Positions 57,496-64,000 of a stretch of 64,000 nt of DNA are shown here, piece by piece. The notes under the pieces were generated by a model, which ran no database searches, was not told the DNA's origin, and worked only from the letters and a program-made list of their open reading frames with translations. The translations under genes were made by a program, and so were the position numbers. Each line of letters starts with the position of its first letter. Positions within the stretch are counted from its first letter, which is position 1. This stretch comes from Parazoarcus communis (GTDB lineage: Bacteria; Pseudomonadota; Gammaproteobacteria; Burkholderiales; Rhodocyclaceae): the NCBI RefSeq assembly GCF_003111665.1, contig NZ_CP022188.1:4774001-4838000 (forward strand). The letters are read 5' to 3'.

Positions 57496-58028
57496 GCACG
57501 CAACGCTACGGTCGCGGCGCCATGCTGCTGCACTGGGGCCATGCCGTTCTGGTGCTGGGCATGATCGGCTGGGGCCTGTATATGGCCGATCTGCCCAAGG
57601 GCCCCGACCGCAGTTTTGCAATCGGCGTGCACAAGTCCTTCGGCATCGTGGCAATCCTCGTCGTCGCGGTCCGCCTGCTATGGCGCCGCAGCCATCCTGC
57701 GCCGGTCGATCTTCGGCTCTCCCGGGCCGAGCACAAGCTTGCCGCAGCGGGGCATCACCTGCTCTACCTGCTGCTGGTGCTGACCCCGCTCGCTGGCTAT
57801 CTGTCTGCCAGCTTCACGCAGTATCCGATGCGTTTCTTTGGCATCGTCATCCCCAAGCCTGGCTGGCCCGACGAAGGGATCAATGCCTTCTTCAACGCGA
57901 GCCACGGCTTTCTGGCGTGGTCGCTGATGGGGGTGATCGGCATTCATCTGGCGGCCGTCGTGTTGCACAGCATCAAGAAGAAGCCGGTTCTCGGGCGCAT
58001 GCTGCCAGGCAGTAAACCGATCGACTGA
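57492..58028 (+). CDS. Cytochrome b561-family membrane protein
   Basis: The 178-residue protein has four helices with heme histidines in LLHWGHAVLVLG, GVHKSFGIVAIL, HHLLYLLLVLTPLAGYL and FFNASHGFLAW. It would connect the periplasmic cytochrome c to the quinone pool. It overlaps the propeller gene by 4 nt and closes the operon. Confidence 0.87.
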   Translation: MSTQRYGRGAMLLHWGHAVLVLGMIGWGLYMADLPKGPDRSFAIGVHKSFGIVAILVVAVRLLWRRSHPAPVDLRLSRAEHKLAAAGHHLLYLLLVLTPLAGYLSASFTQYPMRFFGIVIPKPGWPDEGINAFFNASHGFLAWSLMGVIGIHLAAVVLHSIKKKPVLGRMLPGSKPID

Positions 58029-58079
58029 GTCGGGAAACGGTGTCGCAGGCAAACATACGACACCTGTTCCAAAACGAGA

Positions 58080-58110
58080 CACCTGCTCCACTCCGGAGCA
58101 GGTGTTTTTT
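58080..58110. terminator. Terminator between convergent cytochrome genes
   Basis: CACCTGCTCC (58080-58089) pairs with GGAGCAGGTG (58095-58104), followed by TTTTTTCTT on the plus strand. Confidence 0.88.
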
Positions 58111-58115
58111 CTTGC

Positions 58116-58436
58116 TCAATCCTTTGCGCCCGAAAGAATCCACTCAATTGCGGCCTTCAGATTGTCGTCGCTGATCCTGCTTTCGTCGTTCGGCGTCATC
58201 GGAATGGCGCCCCAAACACCTGAGCCACCATGGCGCACCTTGTCAAAGAGTGCGGATGCTGCGCCAGCCTGCCCCTCGTACTTCGCGGCCACCTCGCGAT
58301 AGGCCGGCCCCACCATCTTCTTGTCCACTGCATGACAGGCCACGCAGCGCGCTTTCTTCACGATCTCCATCGAAGCCATTGCCGACGCCGACATCGAGGC
58401 CATCAGCACGGCCCCCACTACCATCGTCCTGATCAT
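58116..58436 (-). CDS. Small cytochrome c (c551-like)
   Basis: The 106-residue precursor has a signal peptide and the heme site CVACH at 31-35, with the distal methionine in IPMTPN. It resembles class I c551/c552 electron carriers. It ends the ALDH-DUF779-cytochrome series and may serve as electron acceptor for periplasmic dehydrogenases. A GTG one codon before the ATG is also possible. Confidence 0.87.
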   Translation of the reverse strand: MIRTMVVGAVLMASMSASAMASMEIVKKARCVACHAVDKKMVGPAYREVAAKYEGQAGAASALFDKVRHGGSGVWGAIPMTPNDESRISDDNLKAAIEWILSGAKD

Positions 58437-58494
58437 CACGGTTTTCACTCCTTGCCTGGGTGCGAGCCGCACCCCTCTGTTGGGAAACGGGATT

Positions 58495-58863
58495 TCAAAC
58501 AACACCGGCCGCCACCAGCCCGGCCCACTCTTCATCGGTAAACAGCCGCGAGCGGGTGTGAAAGCTCTTGCCTTCAGGCCCTTCCAGCGAGAACGTTCCA
58601 CCTCCACGCGTATCGAGCACATCAATGATCAGCTGCATGTGCTTCCAGTACTCGTACTGCGAGCTGCTGATATAGAAAGGACAGCCGCCGATCTCGCCCA
58701 GGCGCACATCCTGATCGGTGCACAGCTCGCCCGGCAGATAACAGTTGGCGGCACTGCCGTCACAGCATCCACCTGACTGGTGGAAGATCAGCTCACCATG
58801 CTTGGCGCGCAGCACGTCGATCAGTGCCAGCGTCGCTTCGGTTGCAATGACTCTCTCGACCAT
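58495..58863 (-). CDS. DUF779 protein
   Basis: The 122-residue protein has the DUF779 cysteine cluster HQSGGCCDGSAANCY and GGCPFYISSSQYEYWKH. DUF779 genes are regularly next to aldehyde dehydrogenases of the AldB/ExaC group; function is unknown, perhaps metal or thiol related. GGAGG precedes the start, which lies right after a terminator. Confidence 0.85.
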   Translation of the reverse strand: MVERVIATEATLALIDVLRAKHGELIFHQSGGCCDGSAANCYLPGELCTDQDVRLGEIGGCPFYISSSQYEYWKHMQLIIDVLDTRGGGTFSLEGPEGKSFHTRSRLFTDEEWAGLVAAGVV

Positions 58864-58881
58864 GACGGCCTCCATCGTTGC

Positions 58882-58909
58882 AAAAAAAGCGGGCGGCAAT
58901 TGCCGCCCG
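58882..58909 (-). terminator. Terminator between the aldehyde dehydrogenase and DUF779 genes
   Basis: On the minus strand a perfect 20-bp palindrome (58890-58909, half CGGGCGGCAA) is followed by CTTTTTTTG. It should cut most read-through into DUF779. Confidence 0.82.
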
Positions 58910-58945
58910 TGAACTCACTTTCATGAGGAGGGAGAACTTCAGGCA

Positions 58946-58976
58946 GCCCCGCATATGCCAAGCCGGCATGCGGGGC
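58946..58976 (-). other. Hairpin just after the aldehyde dehydrogenase gene
   Basis: GCCCCGC (58946-58952) pairs with GCGGGGC (58970-58976), and inside it ATGCC pairs with GGCAT. It lies between the stop codon and the terminator and may protect the mRNA 3' end. Confidence 0.5.
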
Positions 58977-58982
58977 CTTGCA

Positions 58983-60503
58983 TCAGAAGAAGCCGAGCTT
59001 CTTCGGGTCGTAGCTGACCAGCAGGTTCTTGGTCTGCTGATAGTGGTCGAGCATCATCTTGTGCGTCTCGCGACCGATACCGGACTCCTTGTATCCGCCG
59101 AAGGTGGCGTGTGCCGGATAGGCGTGATAGCAGTTCGTCCACACACGACCGGCCTTGATCGCGCGGCCCATGCGGTAGGCAGTGCTGCCGTCGCGCGACC
59201 ACACGCCGGCACCCAGTCCGTAGAGGGTATCGTTGGCAAGCTCGAGCGCTTCGGCTTCGGTCTTGAAGGTGGTCACCGCCAGCACCGGTCCGAAGATCTC
59301 TTCCTGGAAGATGCGCATCTTGTTGTGGCCCTTGAACAGGGTCGGCTTGACGTAGTAGCCGTCACCCAGCTCGCCCTCCAGCTGCGCCCGGCCGCCACCG
59401 ATCAGCAGCTCGGCACCTTCCTGCCGGCCCACATCCATATAGCTCATGATCTTGCTCAGCTGCTCTTTCGAGGCCTGTGCGCCCATCATCACGTCGGTAT
59501 CGAGCGGGTTGCCCTGCTTGATGGCTGCGACGCGCTCGAGCACGCGCGACATGAACTTGTCGTAGATCGACTCATGGATCAGCGCACGCGACGGGCAGGT
59601 GCACACTTCGCCCTGGTTGAAGGCAAACAGCACCAGACCTTCGATCGCCTTGTCGAAGAACTCGTCGTCGGCATCGGCGATGTCGGCGAAGAAGATGTTG
59701 GGCGACTTGCCGCCCAGCTCGAGCGTTGCCGGAATCAGGTTGTTTGCAGCGGCCTGGGCGATCACGCGGCCGGTGGAGGTGGAGCCGGTGAAGGCGATCT
59801 TTGCAATGCGCTTGCTGTTGGCCAGCGGCATGCCGGCTTCGCGACCGAAACCGTTGACCACGTTGAGCACGCCCGGCGGCAGCAGATCGGCGATCAGCTC
59901 GGCCAGCACCAGGATGCTGACCGGCGTCGATTCAGCCGGCTTGAGCACCACGCAGTTGCCGGCGCCGATGGCAGGCGCCAGCTTCCAGGCTGCCATCAGG
60001 ATGGGGAAGTTCCACGGAATGATCTGACCCACCACGCCCAGCGGCTCGTGGAAGTGGTACGCCACGGTATTCTCGTCGAGATCGCTCAGGCTGCCTTCCT
60101 GCGAGCGCAGGCAGCCGGCGAAGTAACGGAAGTGATCAACCGCCAGCGGGATGTCGGCATTGAGCGTCTCCCGAATCGGCTTGCCGTTATCCACGGTCTC
60201 GGCATAGGCAAGGATCTCGAGGTTGGCTTCGAGCCGGTCCGCGATCTTCAGCAGGATGTTGGCGCGTTCGGCCGGTGGTGTGCGGCCCCAGGCGTCAGCA
60301 GCAGCATGCGCAGCATCCAGTGCGAGTTCGATGTCTTCCGCGGTGGAGCGGGCGGCCTTGCAGAACACGGCGCCGGTAATCGGCGTGATGTTGTCGAAGT
60401 ACTGCCCCTTGACCGGCGGAACCCACTCGCCACCAATGTAGTTGTCGTACTTTTCCTTGAACTGAACCTTGGCACCAGGCCTGCCGGGCATTTCGTAGAT
60501 CAT
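58983..60503 (-). CDS. NAD-dependent aldehyde dehydrogenase (AldB/ExaC/AcoD group)
   Basis: The 506-residue enzyme oxidises aldehydes such as acetaldehyde. It has the Rossmann/active-site motifs [31 protein letters not shown], catalytic Glu in [10 protein letters not shown] and catalytic Cys in [15 protein letters not shown]. Its ATG follows AAGGAGACAAAA. A good sigma-54 promoter lies upstream, and an AcoR-like regulator gene is divergent. Confidence 0.94.
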   Translation of the reverse strand: MIYEMPGRPGAKVQFKEKYDNYIGGEWVPPVKGQYFDNITPITGAVFCKAARSTAEDIELALDAAHAAADAWGRTPPAERANILLKIADRLEANLEILAYAETVDNGKPIRETLNADIPLAVDHFRYFAGCLRSQEGSLSDLDENTVAYHFHEPLGVVGQIIPWNFPILMAAWKLAPAIGAGNCVVLKPAESTPVSILVLAELIADLLPPGVLNVVNGFGREAGMPLANSKRIAKIAFTGSTSTGRVIAQAAANNLIPATLELGGKSPNIFFADIADADDEFFDKAIEGLVLFAFNQGEVCTCPSRALIHESIYDKFMSRVLERVAAIKQGNPLDTDVMMGAQASKEQLSKIMSYMDVGRQEGAELLIGGGRAQLEGELGDGYYVKPTLFKGHNKMRIFQEEIFGPVLAVTTFKTEAEALELANDTLYGLGAGVWSRDGSTAYRMGRAIKAGRVWTNCYHAYPAHATFGGYKESGIGRETHKMMLDHYQQTKNLLVSYDPKKLGFF

Positions 60504-60856
60504 TTTTTGTCTCCTTCCGGGTGAGCGAATAACGCGGTGTTGCGTTGCGCTCTATTCGCAGACGCCATGCCAGCCCCAGAGCCATTGCGTTCAATTCTGG
60601 AAAAACCCCATATTTTTCCGACACATGCCACATTTCCGAGGCACATGCACCGGTATCGGGCTGCGGGCTTCTGTCACCCACCGCAGTGTTCAATTTGGGT
60701 ACATCTGCTCAAATGCGATGCAGGCAGCCCTATGAATCAGGCTGCATATCGACGCACACAAGGCGCATGCAACAGAATTTGTGCAGTAGAAACAAGCACG
60801 CCGCACCCAGGAGGGTTAACGTTCGCGGAAGGCACGTTTCCTGCATCAAAAACATC
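60504..60856. promoter_or_regulatory. Divergent control region of the aldehyde dehydrogenase and second regulator genes
   Basis: This 353-bp gene-free region holds a sigma-54 promoter for the aldehyde dehydrogenase (minus strand TGGCATGGCGTCTGCG, 60557-60572) and two related direct repeats, TTTCCGACACATGC (60615-60628) and TTTCCGAGGCACATGC (60633-60648), 40-75 bp upstream of it. I see no clear promoter for the plus-strand gene. Confidence 0.6.
60557..60572 (-). promoter_or_regulatory. Sigma-54 promoter of the aldehyde dehydrogenase gene
   Basis: TGGCATGGCGTCTGCG on the minus strand keeps the GG and GC doublets at the right spacing and matches TGGCAC-N5-TTGCW except at three of the defined bases. 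The start would be near 60545, about 40 nt before the ATG. Confidence 0.7.
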
Positions 60857-62494
60857 ATGAACAAGGCAAGCTCATCCGTTGCGCTCCCTCCCAACCTGCG
60901 CGCCTCCTGGCTGCGCAGCCAGGCGCATGGGCTGCAGACCGACCAGCCACTTCCGCTCGATCCGCTGAACCGGGCAGATCTCGCAGACCGTCTCGAGTCC
61001 AACGCCCGCCTGGTGACGTTCTCGCAACCGGTCATCGAGAACCTGCTGCGCCAGATCGACAGCAGGGACGCAACCGTACTCCTGACCGACGATCAGGGGC
61101 TGATCCTCAGTGCAAATGGAGACACCGGCTTTCTGGACCGCGCCGCCCGCGTCGCGCTCGGCCCCGGCGCAGCGTGGAGCGAGGACGCCATGGGCACCAA
61201 TGCCATCGGCACGGCGCTCGCGACTGGCGACATCATCGCGGTTCGCGGGCATGAACATTTTCTCGAGCGCAACCGCTTCCTGACCTGCGTCGCGATCCCC
61301 ATCCTGGCGCCCACCGGCGGCATCGCAGGCATCCTCGACATCTCGACCGATGCCAATGCCAATCTGTCGCATTCCAATGCGCTGTTGCGCACGACGGCCG
61401 AGATCATCGAACACCGCCTCGTCGAGAGCATGGACGACGGCTTTCTTCGCGTGCGCTTCCACAACCGCCCTGAACTGCTCGGCAGCCCCCTCGAAGCCAT
61501 TGCGGTGTTCGACGAAGGCGGGCGAGTGATGGCCTGCAACCGTAACGCCCGCAACCTGCTCAGGCTGCATCAGGAGTATCCAGACGCAAGCTGCGAAGAC
61601 TGCTTCGCCATCACCTGGCAAAGACTGCTCGACTGGGCAGCGCTCGATCAGAGCCTGCCCTTCCCGCTGCGCGCCCGACAGGGCCAGACTCTGGCGGCGC
61701 GTGTCAGTCTTCACCACTGCCCGCTCAACTTCAGCCAAAGCCGCGCTAGCGGCAAGACGGCGACACTGGGGGCAGGCAGTCCGCCCGCAGCGAACGCGGA
61801 CAGCGTCGTTGCCGTCGCACGCAGCACGCCATCCGGCGACCCTCGCGTCATCGCTGCCACGACACAGATCCGCCGTTGGGCCAGTGGTACAGGACCGGTG
61901 CTGATCGAGGGTGAAACGGGCACCGGAAAGCACTACCTGGCGAGCGCGCTCTGGCACGAACACGCCCCCGGAACACCGTTGATCCAGATGGATTGTCGGG
62001 CGCTCGCTTCCAGCGCCGACATCGGCACCGACCTGGCAGTCGCAATGCAGCAGGCCAGCGGCGGTGCGCTCTATCTGAGCGACATCGACACCCTGCCACT
62101 CGCATGGCAGGGCACCCTGTTCGAAAATGCTGCGCGCCTCAGCCCGCGGCTCATTGCCACGACCCGTCGCAACCTGGACGTCCTGGTCGACGAAAACCGC
62201 TTCAACATGAGCGCCTTCGTCGCCAGCCACGGCACCGAAGTCCACCTGCCGCCCCTGCGCCGCCGCAGCGACTTCGACAGTCTGGTGCGCGGTATCGTCC
62301 GCGAGGAATGTCCCGACCGTCCGATGTACGTCTGCCCCGACGCCCTCGCCCTGCTGCGCAAACACCGCTGGCCCGGCAACCTGAGCGAACTTCACAACCG
62401 CCTGCGCCTGATCCTCGCGCTGATGGGCGACGAAGCCGGGCAACTGTGCCCGGACGACATCCCCGAAGAGCTGCTGGAGCAGATCGGCGACTGA
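60857..62494 (+). CDS. Degenerate AcoR-like regulator lacking the sigma-54 loop and DNA-binding domain
   Basis: The 545-residue protein has the AcoR-type GAF region (GTNAIGTALATGDIIAVRGH, then GGIAGILDISTD) and an AAA+ domain with Walker A GETGTGKH near residue 352. The expected GAFTGA loop is absent: the segment reads ADIGTDLAVAMQQASGGALY. Walker B is altered to LYLSDIDTL, and the chain stops at PDDIPEELLEQIGD with no Fis helix. It should not activate sigma-54 polymerase by itself. No ribosome site is near the ATG at 60857, so the start is provisional. It may modulate the intact AcoR-type protein at 52964. Confidence 0.8.
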   Translation: MNKASSSVALPPNLRASWLRSQAHGLQTDQPLPLDPLNRADLADRLESNARLVTFSQPVIENLLRQIDSRDATVLLTDDQGLILSANGDTGFLDRAARVALGPGAAWSEDAMGTNAIGTALATGDIIAVRGHEHFLERNRFLTCVAIPILAPTGGIAGILDISTDANANLSHSNALLRTTAEIIEHRLVESMDDGFLRVRFHNRPELLGSPLEAIAVFDEGGRVMACNRNARNLLRLHQEYPDASCEDCFAITWQRLLDWAALDQSLPFPLRARQGQTLAARVSLHHCPLNFSQSRASGKTATLGAGSPPAANADSVVAVARSTPSGDPRVIAATTQIRRWASGTGPVLIEGETGTGKHYLASALWHEHAPGTPLIQMDCRALASSADIGTDLAVAMQQASGGALYLSDIDTLPLAWQGTLFENAARLSPRLIATTRRNLDVLVDENRFNMSAFVASHGTEVHLPPLRRRSDFDSLVRGIVREECPDRPMYVCPDALALLRKHRWPGNLSELHNRLRLILALMGDEAGQLCPDDIPEELLEQIGD

Positions 62495-62555
62495 AGGTGC
62501 GACAGACGCAGGCCTGCCCTGCCCGTAATCTCAATGATTGAAACGGCGGCTGTTT

Positions 62556-62620
62556 CGCGCAGAGGCACAGAGGACAACTCGTGCAGTCGTGCTTCTCCGC
62601 GTCCTCCGCGCCTCCGCGTG
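62556..62620. repeat. Imperfect inverted repeat, REP-like
   Basis: CGCGCAGAGGCACAGAGGAC (62556-62575) and GTCCTCCGCGCCTCCGCGTG (62601-62620) are complementary at 16 of 20 positions. The composition is typical of dispersed REP-like elements found between genes. Confidence 0.45.
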
Positions 62621-62680
62621 CCACTACCCCCTTTGGTACAGTGACGTTCCTGTCAGAGAGCCACAAAGCGGATATTTTCC

Positions 62681-63361
62681 ATGCACATCAACGCGGACTT
62701 CTCCCTGCGCGCCGTCGTACAACATCAGGACCTGCCCTGGGTCAGATCTCCCGCTGGTGGCGTCGAGCGGCGGATGCTTGAGCGCGATGGCGACGAGGTG
62801 GCGCGCGCGACCTCGATCGTCCGCTACCTGCCCGGGGCAAGGTTCGAGCGCCACCTGCATGAGCTGGGCGAGGAGATCTTCGTGCTCGAGGGCACATTCA
62901 GTGACGAATCTGGCGACTACGGCGCGGGCACCTATCTGCGCAATCCCCCGGGGTCGTCGCACGCGCCGCACTCGGCCACGGGCTGCGTGCTGTTCGTGAA
63001 ACTGCGTCACATCAACCCGGCGGATCAGGCCCATCTGGCGATCGATACCACGACCGCGACCTGGTATCCGGGGCTTGTGCCCGGCCTGTCAGTGCTACCG
63101 CTTGCCGAGTTCGGTACCGAGCACACGGCGCTGGTGCGCTGGGCACCGGGGACCTGCTTCAACCCGCACCGTCACTACGGCGGCGAGGAAATCTTCGTCA
63201 TCGACGGCGTATTCGAGGATGAATTCGGACGCTACCCTGCGGACACCTGGATACGCAGCCCTCACCTGAGCCAGCACGAACCCTTCAGCCGCGAGGGCTG
63301 CACCATCCTTGTCAAGACCGGCCATCTGCCCCTCCCCGCCGACATCGCGTCAGGGAAATGA
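62681..63361 (+). CDS. Double-cupin protein (ChrR-like)
   Basis: The 226-residue protein has two cupin units with histidine-containing metal motifs: PGARFERHLHELGEEIFVLE and PGTCFNPHRHYGGEEIFVID. Both resemble the C-terminal cupin of the anti-sigma factor ChrR, but the zinc-binding N-terminal anti-sigma domain is missing. It may be an enzyme or sensor. It is monocistronic in appearance. Confidence 0.82.
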   Translation: MHINADFSLRAVVQHQDLPWVRSPAGGVERRMLERDGDEVARATSIVRYLPGARFERHLHELGEEIFVLEGTFSDESGDYGAGTYLRNPPGSSHAPHSATGCVLFVKLRHINPADQAHLAIDTTTATWYPGLVPGLSVLPLAEFGTEHTALVRWAPGTCFNPHRHYGGEEIFVIDGVFEDEFGRYPADTWIRSPHLSQHEPFSREGCTILVKTGHLPLPADIASGK

Positions 63362-63524
63362 CATTTGCGGCTGCGGGGATGAGCACCTATGCTCCAGAGG
63401 CACACCCGACGCGCAGTGCCGTGCTTCGCGCTCACGCCGGGCGCTGAAGCGGAAGACATTTTCATGCATGCCCGAAGCATGTGTTTGCGGCACCGTCGAA
63501 TATCGACTGTGAAGGCTCACGTAC

Positions 63525-63917
63525 ATGGACAAGGATATGCCGGACCTCGACCGCGAAACCCATGCGCTTCAGGAACCCGATGCGCACACGCGCAAATTTC
63601 AGGCAGTCGCAAGCTGGGTGGTCGTGGTCATCCTGATCGGCTTCGGCTCCTACGCCTTGATGAAGCTCGTGTCCGTGCATGAAACCCCGGGCACCTACTG
63701 GCGTGATCTGATCCGCGAGCAGTTTCCGGTGCTGGTGGGTTTGCCCATGGCCGGGCTGGGCGCGCTGTTCGTCACCCTCATTCTGCGGATTTCGACCGGG
63801 CCGCTGGAGTTCGAGATGGCGGGCGTCAAGTTCAAGGGCGGCGCCGCACCGATCGTGTTCTGGATCATCTGCTTTCTGAGCATCGTGCTGTCCATCCGGA
63901 TGCTGTGGCAGAGCTGA
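63525..63917 (+). CDS. Small membrane protein of unknown function
   Basis: The 130-residue protein has three predicted helices (VASWVVVVILIGFGSYALMK, FPVLVGLPMAGLGALFVTLI and IVFWIICFLSIVLSIRML) and a charged N-terminus. No family recognised. It is convergent with the response-regulator gene at the window edge. Confidence 0.65.
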   Translation: MDKDMPDLDRETHALQEPDAHTRKFQAVASWVVVVILIGFGSYALMKLVSVHETPGTYWRDLIREQFPVLVGLPMAGLGALFVTLILRISTGPLEFEMAGVKFKGGAAPIVFWIICFLSIVLSIRMLWQS

Positions 63918-63930
63918 TCCGCGCGCAGAA

Positions 63931-64000
63931 CTACTTCCAGCTCACCGTCGATGCAAACAGGTAGCCCGCGCCGTACACCGTCTTGATCACCTTGGCGCGT
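63931..64000 (-). CDS. OmpR-family response regulator, C-terminal end (5' part outside window)
   Basis: The minus-strand frame ends with KVIKTVYGAGYLFASTVSWK and a TAG at 63931-63933. The IKTVYGAGYLF segment is the end of an OmpR/PhoB-type winged helix. Only the last 22 codons are visible. Confidence 0.75.
   Translation of the reverse strand, partial: RAKVIKTVYGAGYLFASTVSWK

Overview
The window is a 64 kb, GC-rich, gene-dense bacterial chromosome segment. The gene complement suggests a betaproteobacterium of the Rhodocyclales, near Azoarcus, Aromatoleum or Thauera. The evidence is a tungsten aldehyde oxidoreductase operon of the AorABC type, PQQ-alcohol-oxidation accessory genes, a chloroaromatic/mannitol-type TRAP transporter and an SHP/DHC cytochrome pair. 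This placement is inference from gene content; no rRNA or tRNA gene is visible.

Layout. 1-1406: end of ilvN, then ilvC (branched-chain amino acids). 1588-4455: PepSY protein, cytochrome b561 and a two-component system. 4519-5400: cation efflux protein. 5653-6444: pssA. 6557-12604: an envelope-looking operon with a YejM-like membrane sulfatase-fold protein, a two-component system, a methyltransferase, an InaA/WaaP-like kinase and a second methyltransferase. 12649-15037: PhoPQ-like two-component system with a PepSY protein, divergent from 15224-17515 (SHP, diheme cytochrome c, membrane flavocytochrome reductase). 17619-19344: a leucine-rich leader ORF and leuA. 19376-23157: DUF2069, wrbA, yihY and a large unknown protein. 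23356-25403: rpsP-rimM-trmD-rplS. 25560-30290: lptG and lptF divergent from pepA-holC-unknown. 30426-35128: TRAP transporter with a divergent LysR regulator. 35227-38223: valS. 38319-40689: tusA, a BepA-like protease and moaC.

A genomic island of about 4.8 kb (40677-45460) sits in the 3' end of moaC. A 105-bp piece of moaC is repeated at its right end, and a decayed tyrosine integrase lies just inside the left end. Its cargo is a WYL-domain regulator, a divergent run of five unknown or poorly known genes (one a metallophosphoesterase) and a sixth small gene. This is the best candidate in the window for an undescribed accessory system.

45710-54991: a Nif11-like small protein, a TerB/DUF697-like protein, a tungstate ABC transporter (tupBC, no tupA seen), then the aor operon (three AorABC-like subunits, a MoaD-like sulfur carrier, one unknown gene) behind a sigma-54-type promoter, with an AcoR-type activator gene next to it. 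55227-60503: cytochrome c, periplasmic binding protein, YVTN beta-propeller and cytochrome b561 behind a near-perfect sigma-54 promoter; opposite them an aldehyde dehydrogenase, a DUF779 protein and a small cytochrome c. 60857-62494: a second AcoR-like regulator that lacks the sigma-54 contact loop and the DNA-binding helix. The end holds a double cupin protein, a small membrane protein and the tail of a response regulator.

Reading across the window: aldehydes and alcohols appear to be oxidised by three linked branches (tungsten AOR with its own tungstate uptake, NAD-dependent aldehyde dehydrogenase, PQQ-linked accessory chain), apparently under sigma-54 control. Three separate two-component loci each have direct repeats with 11-bp periodicity upstream, the pattern expected for OmpR-family autoregulation.
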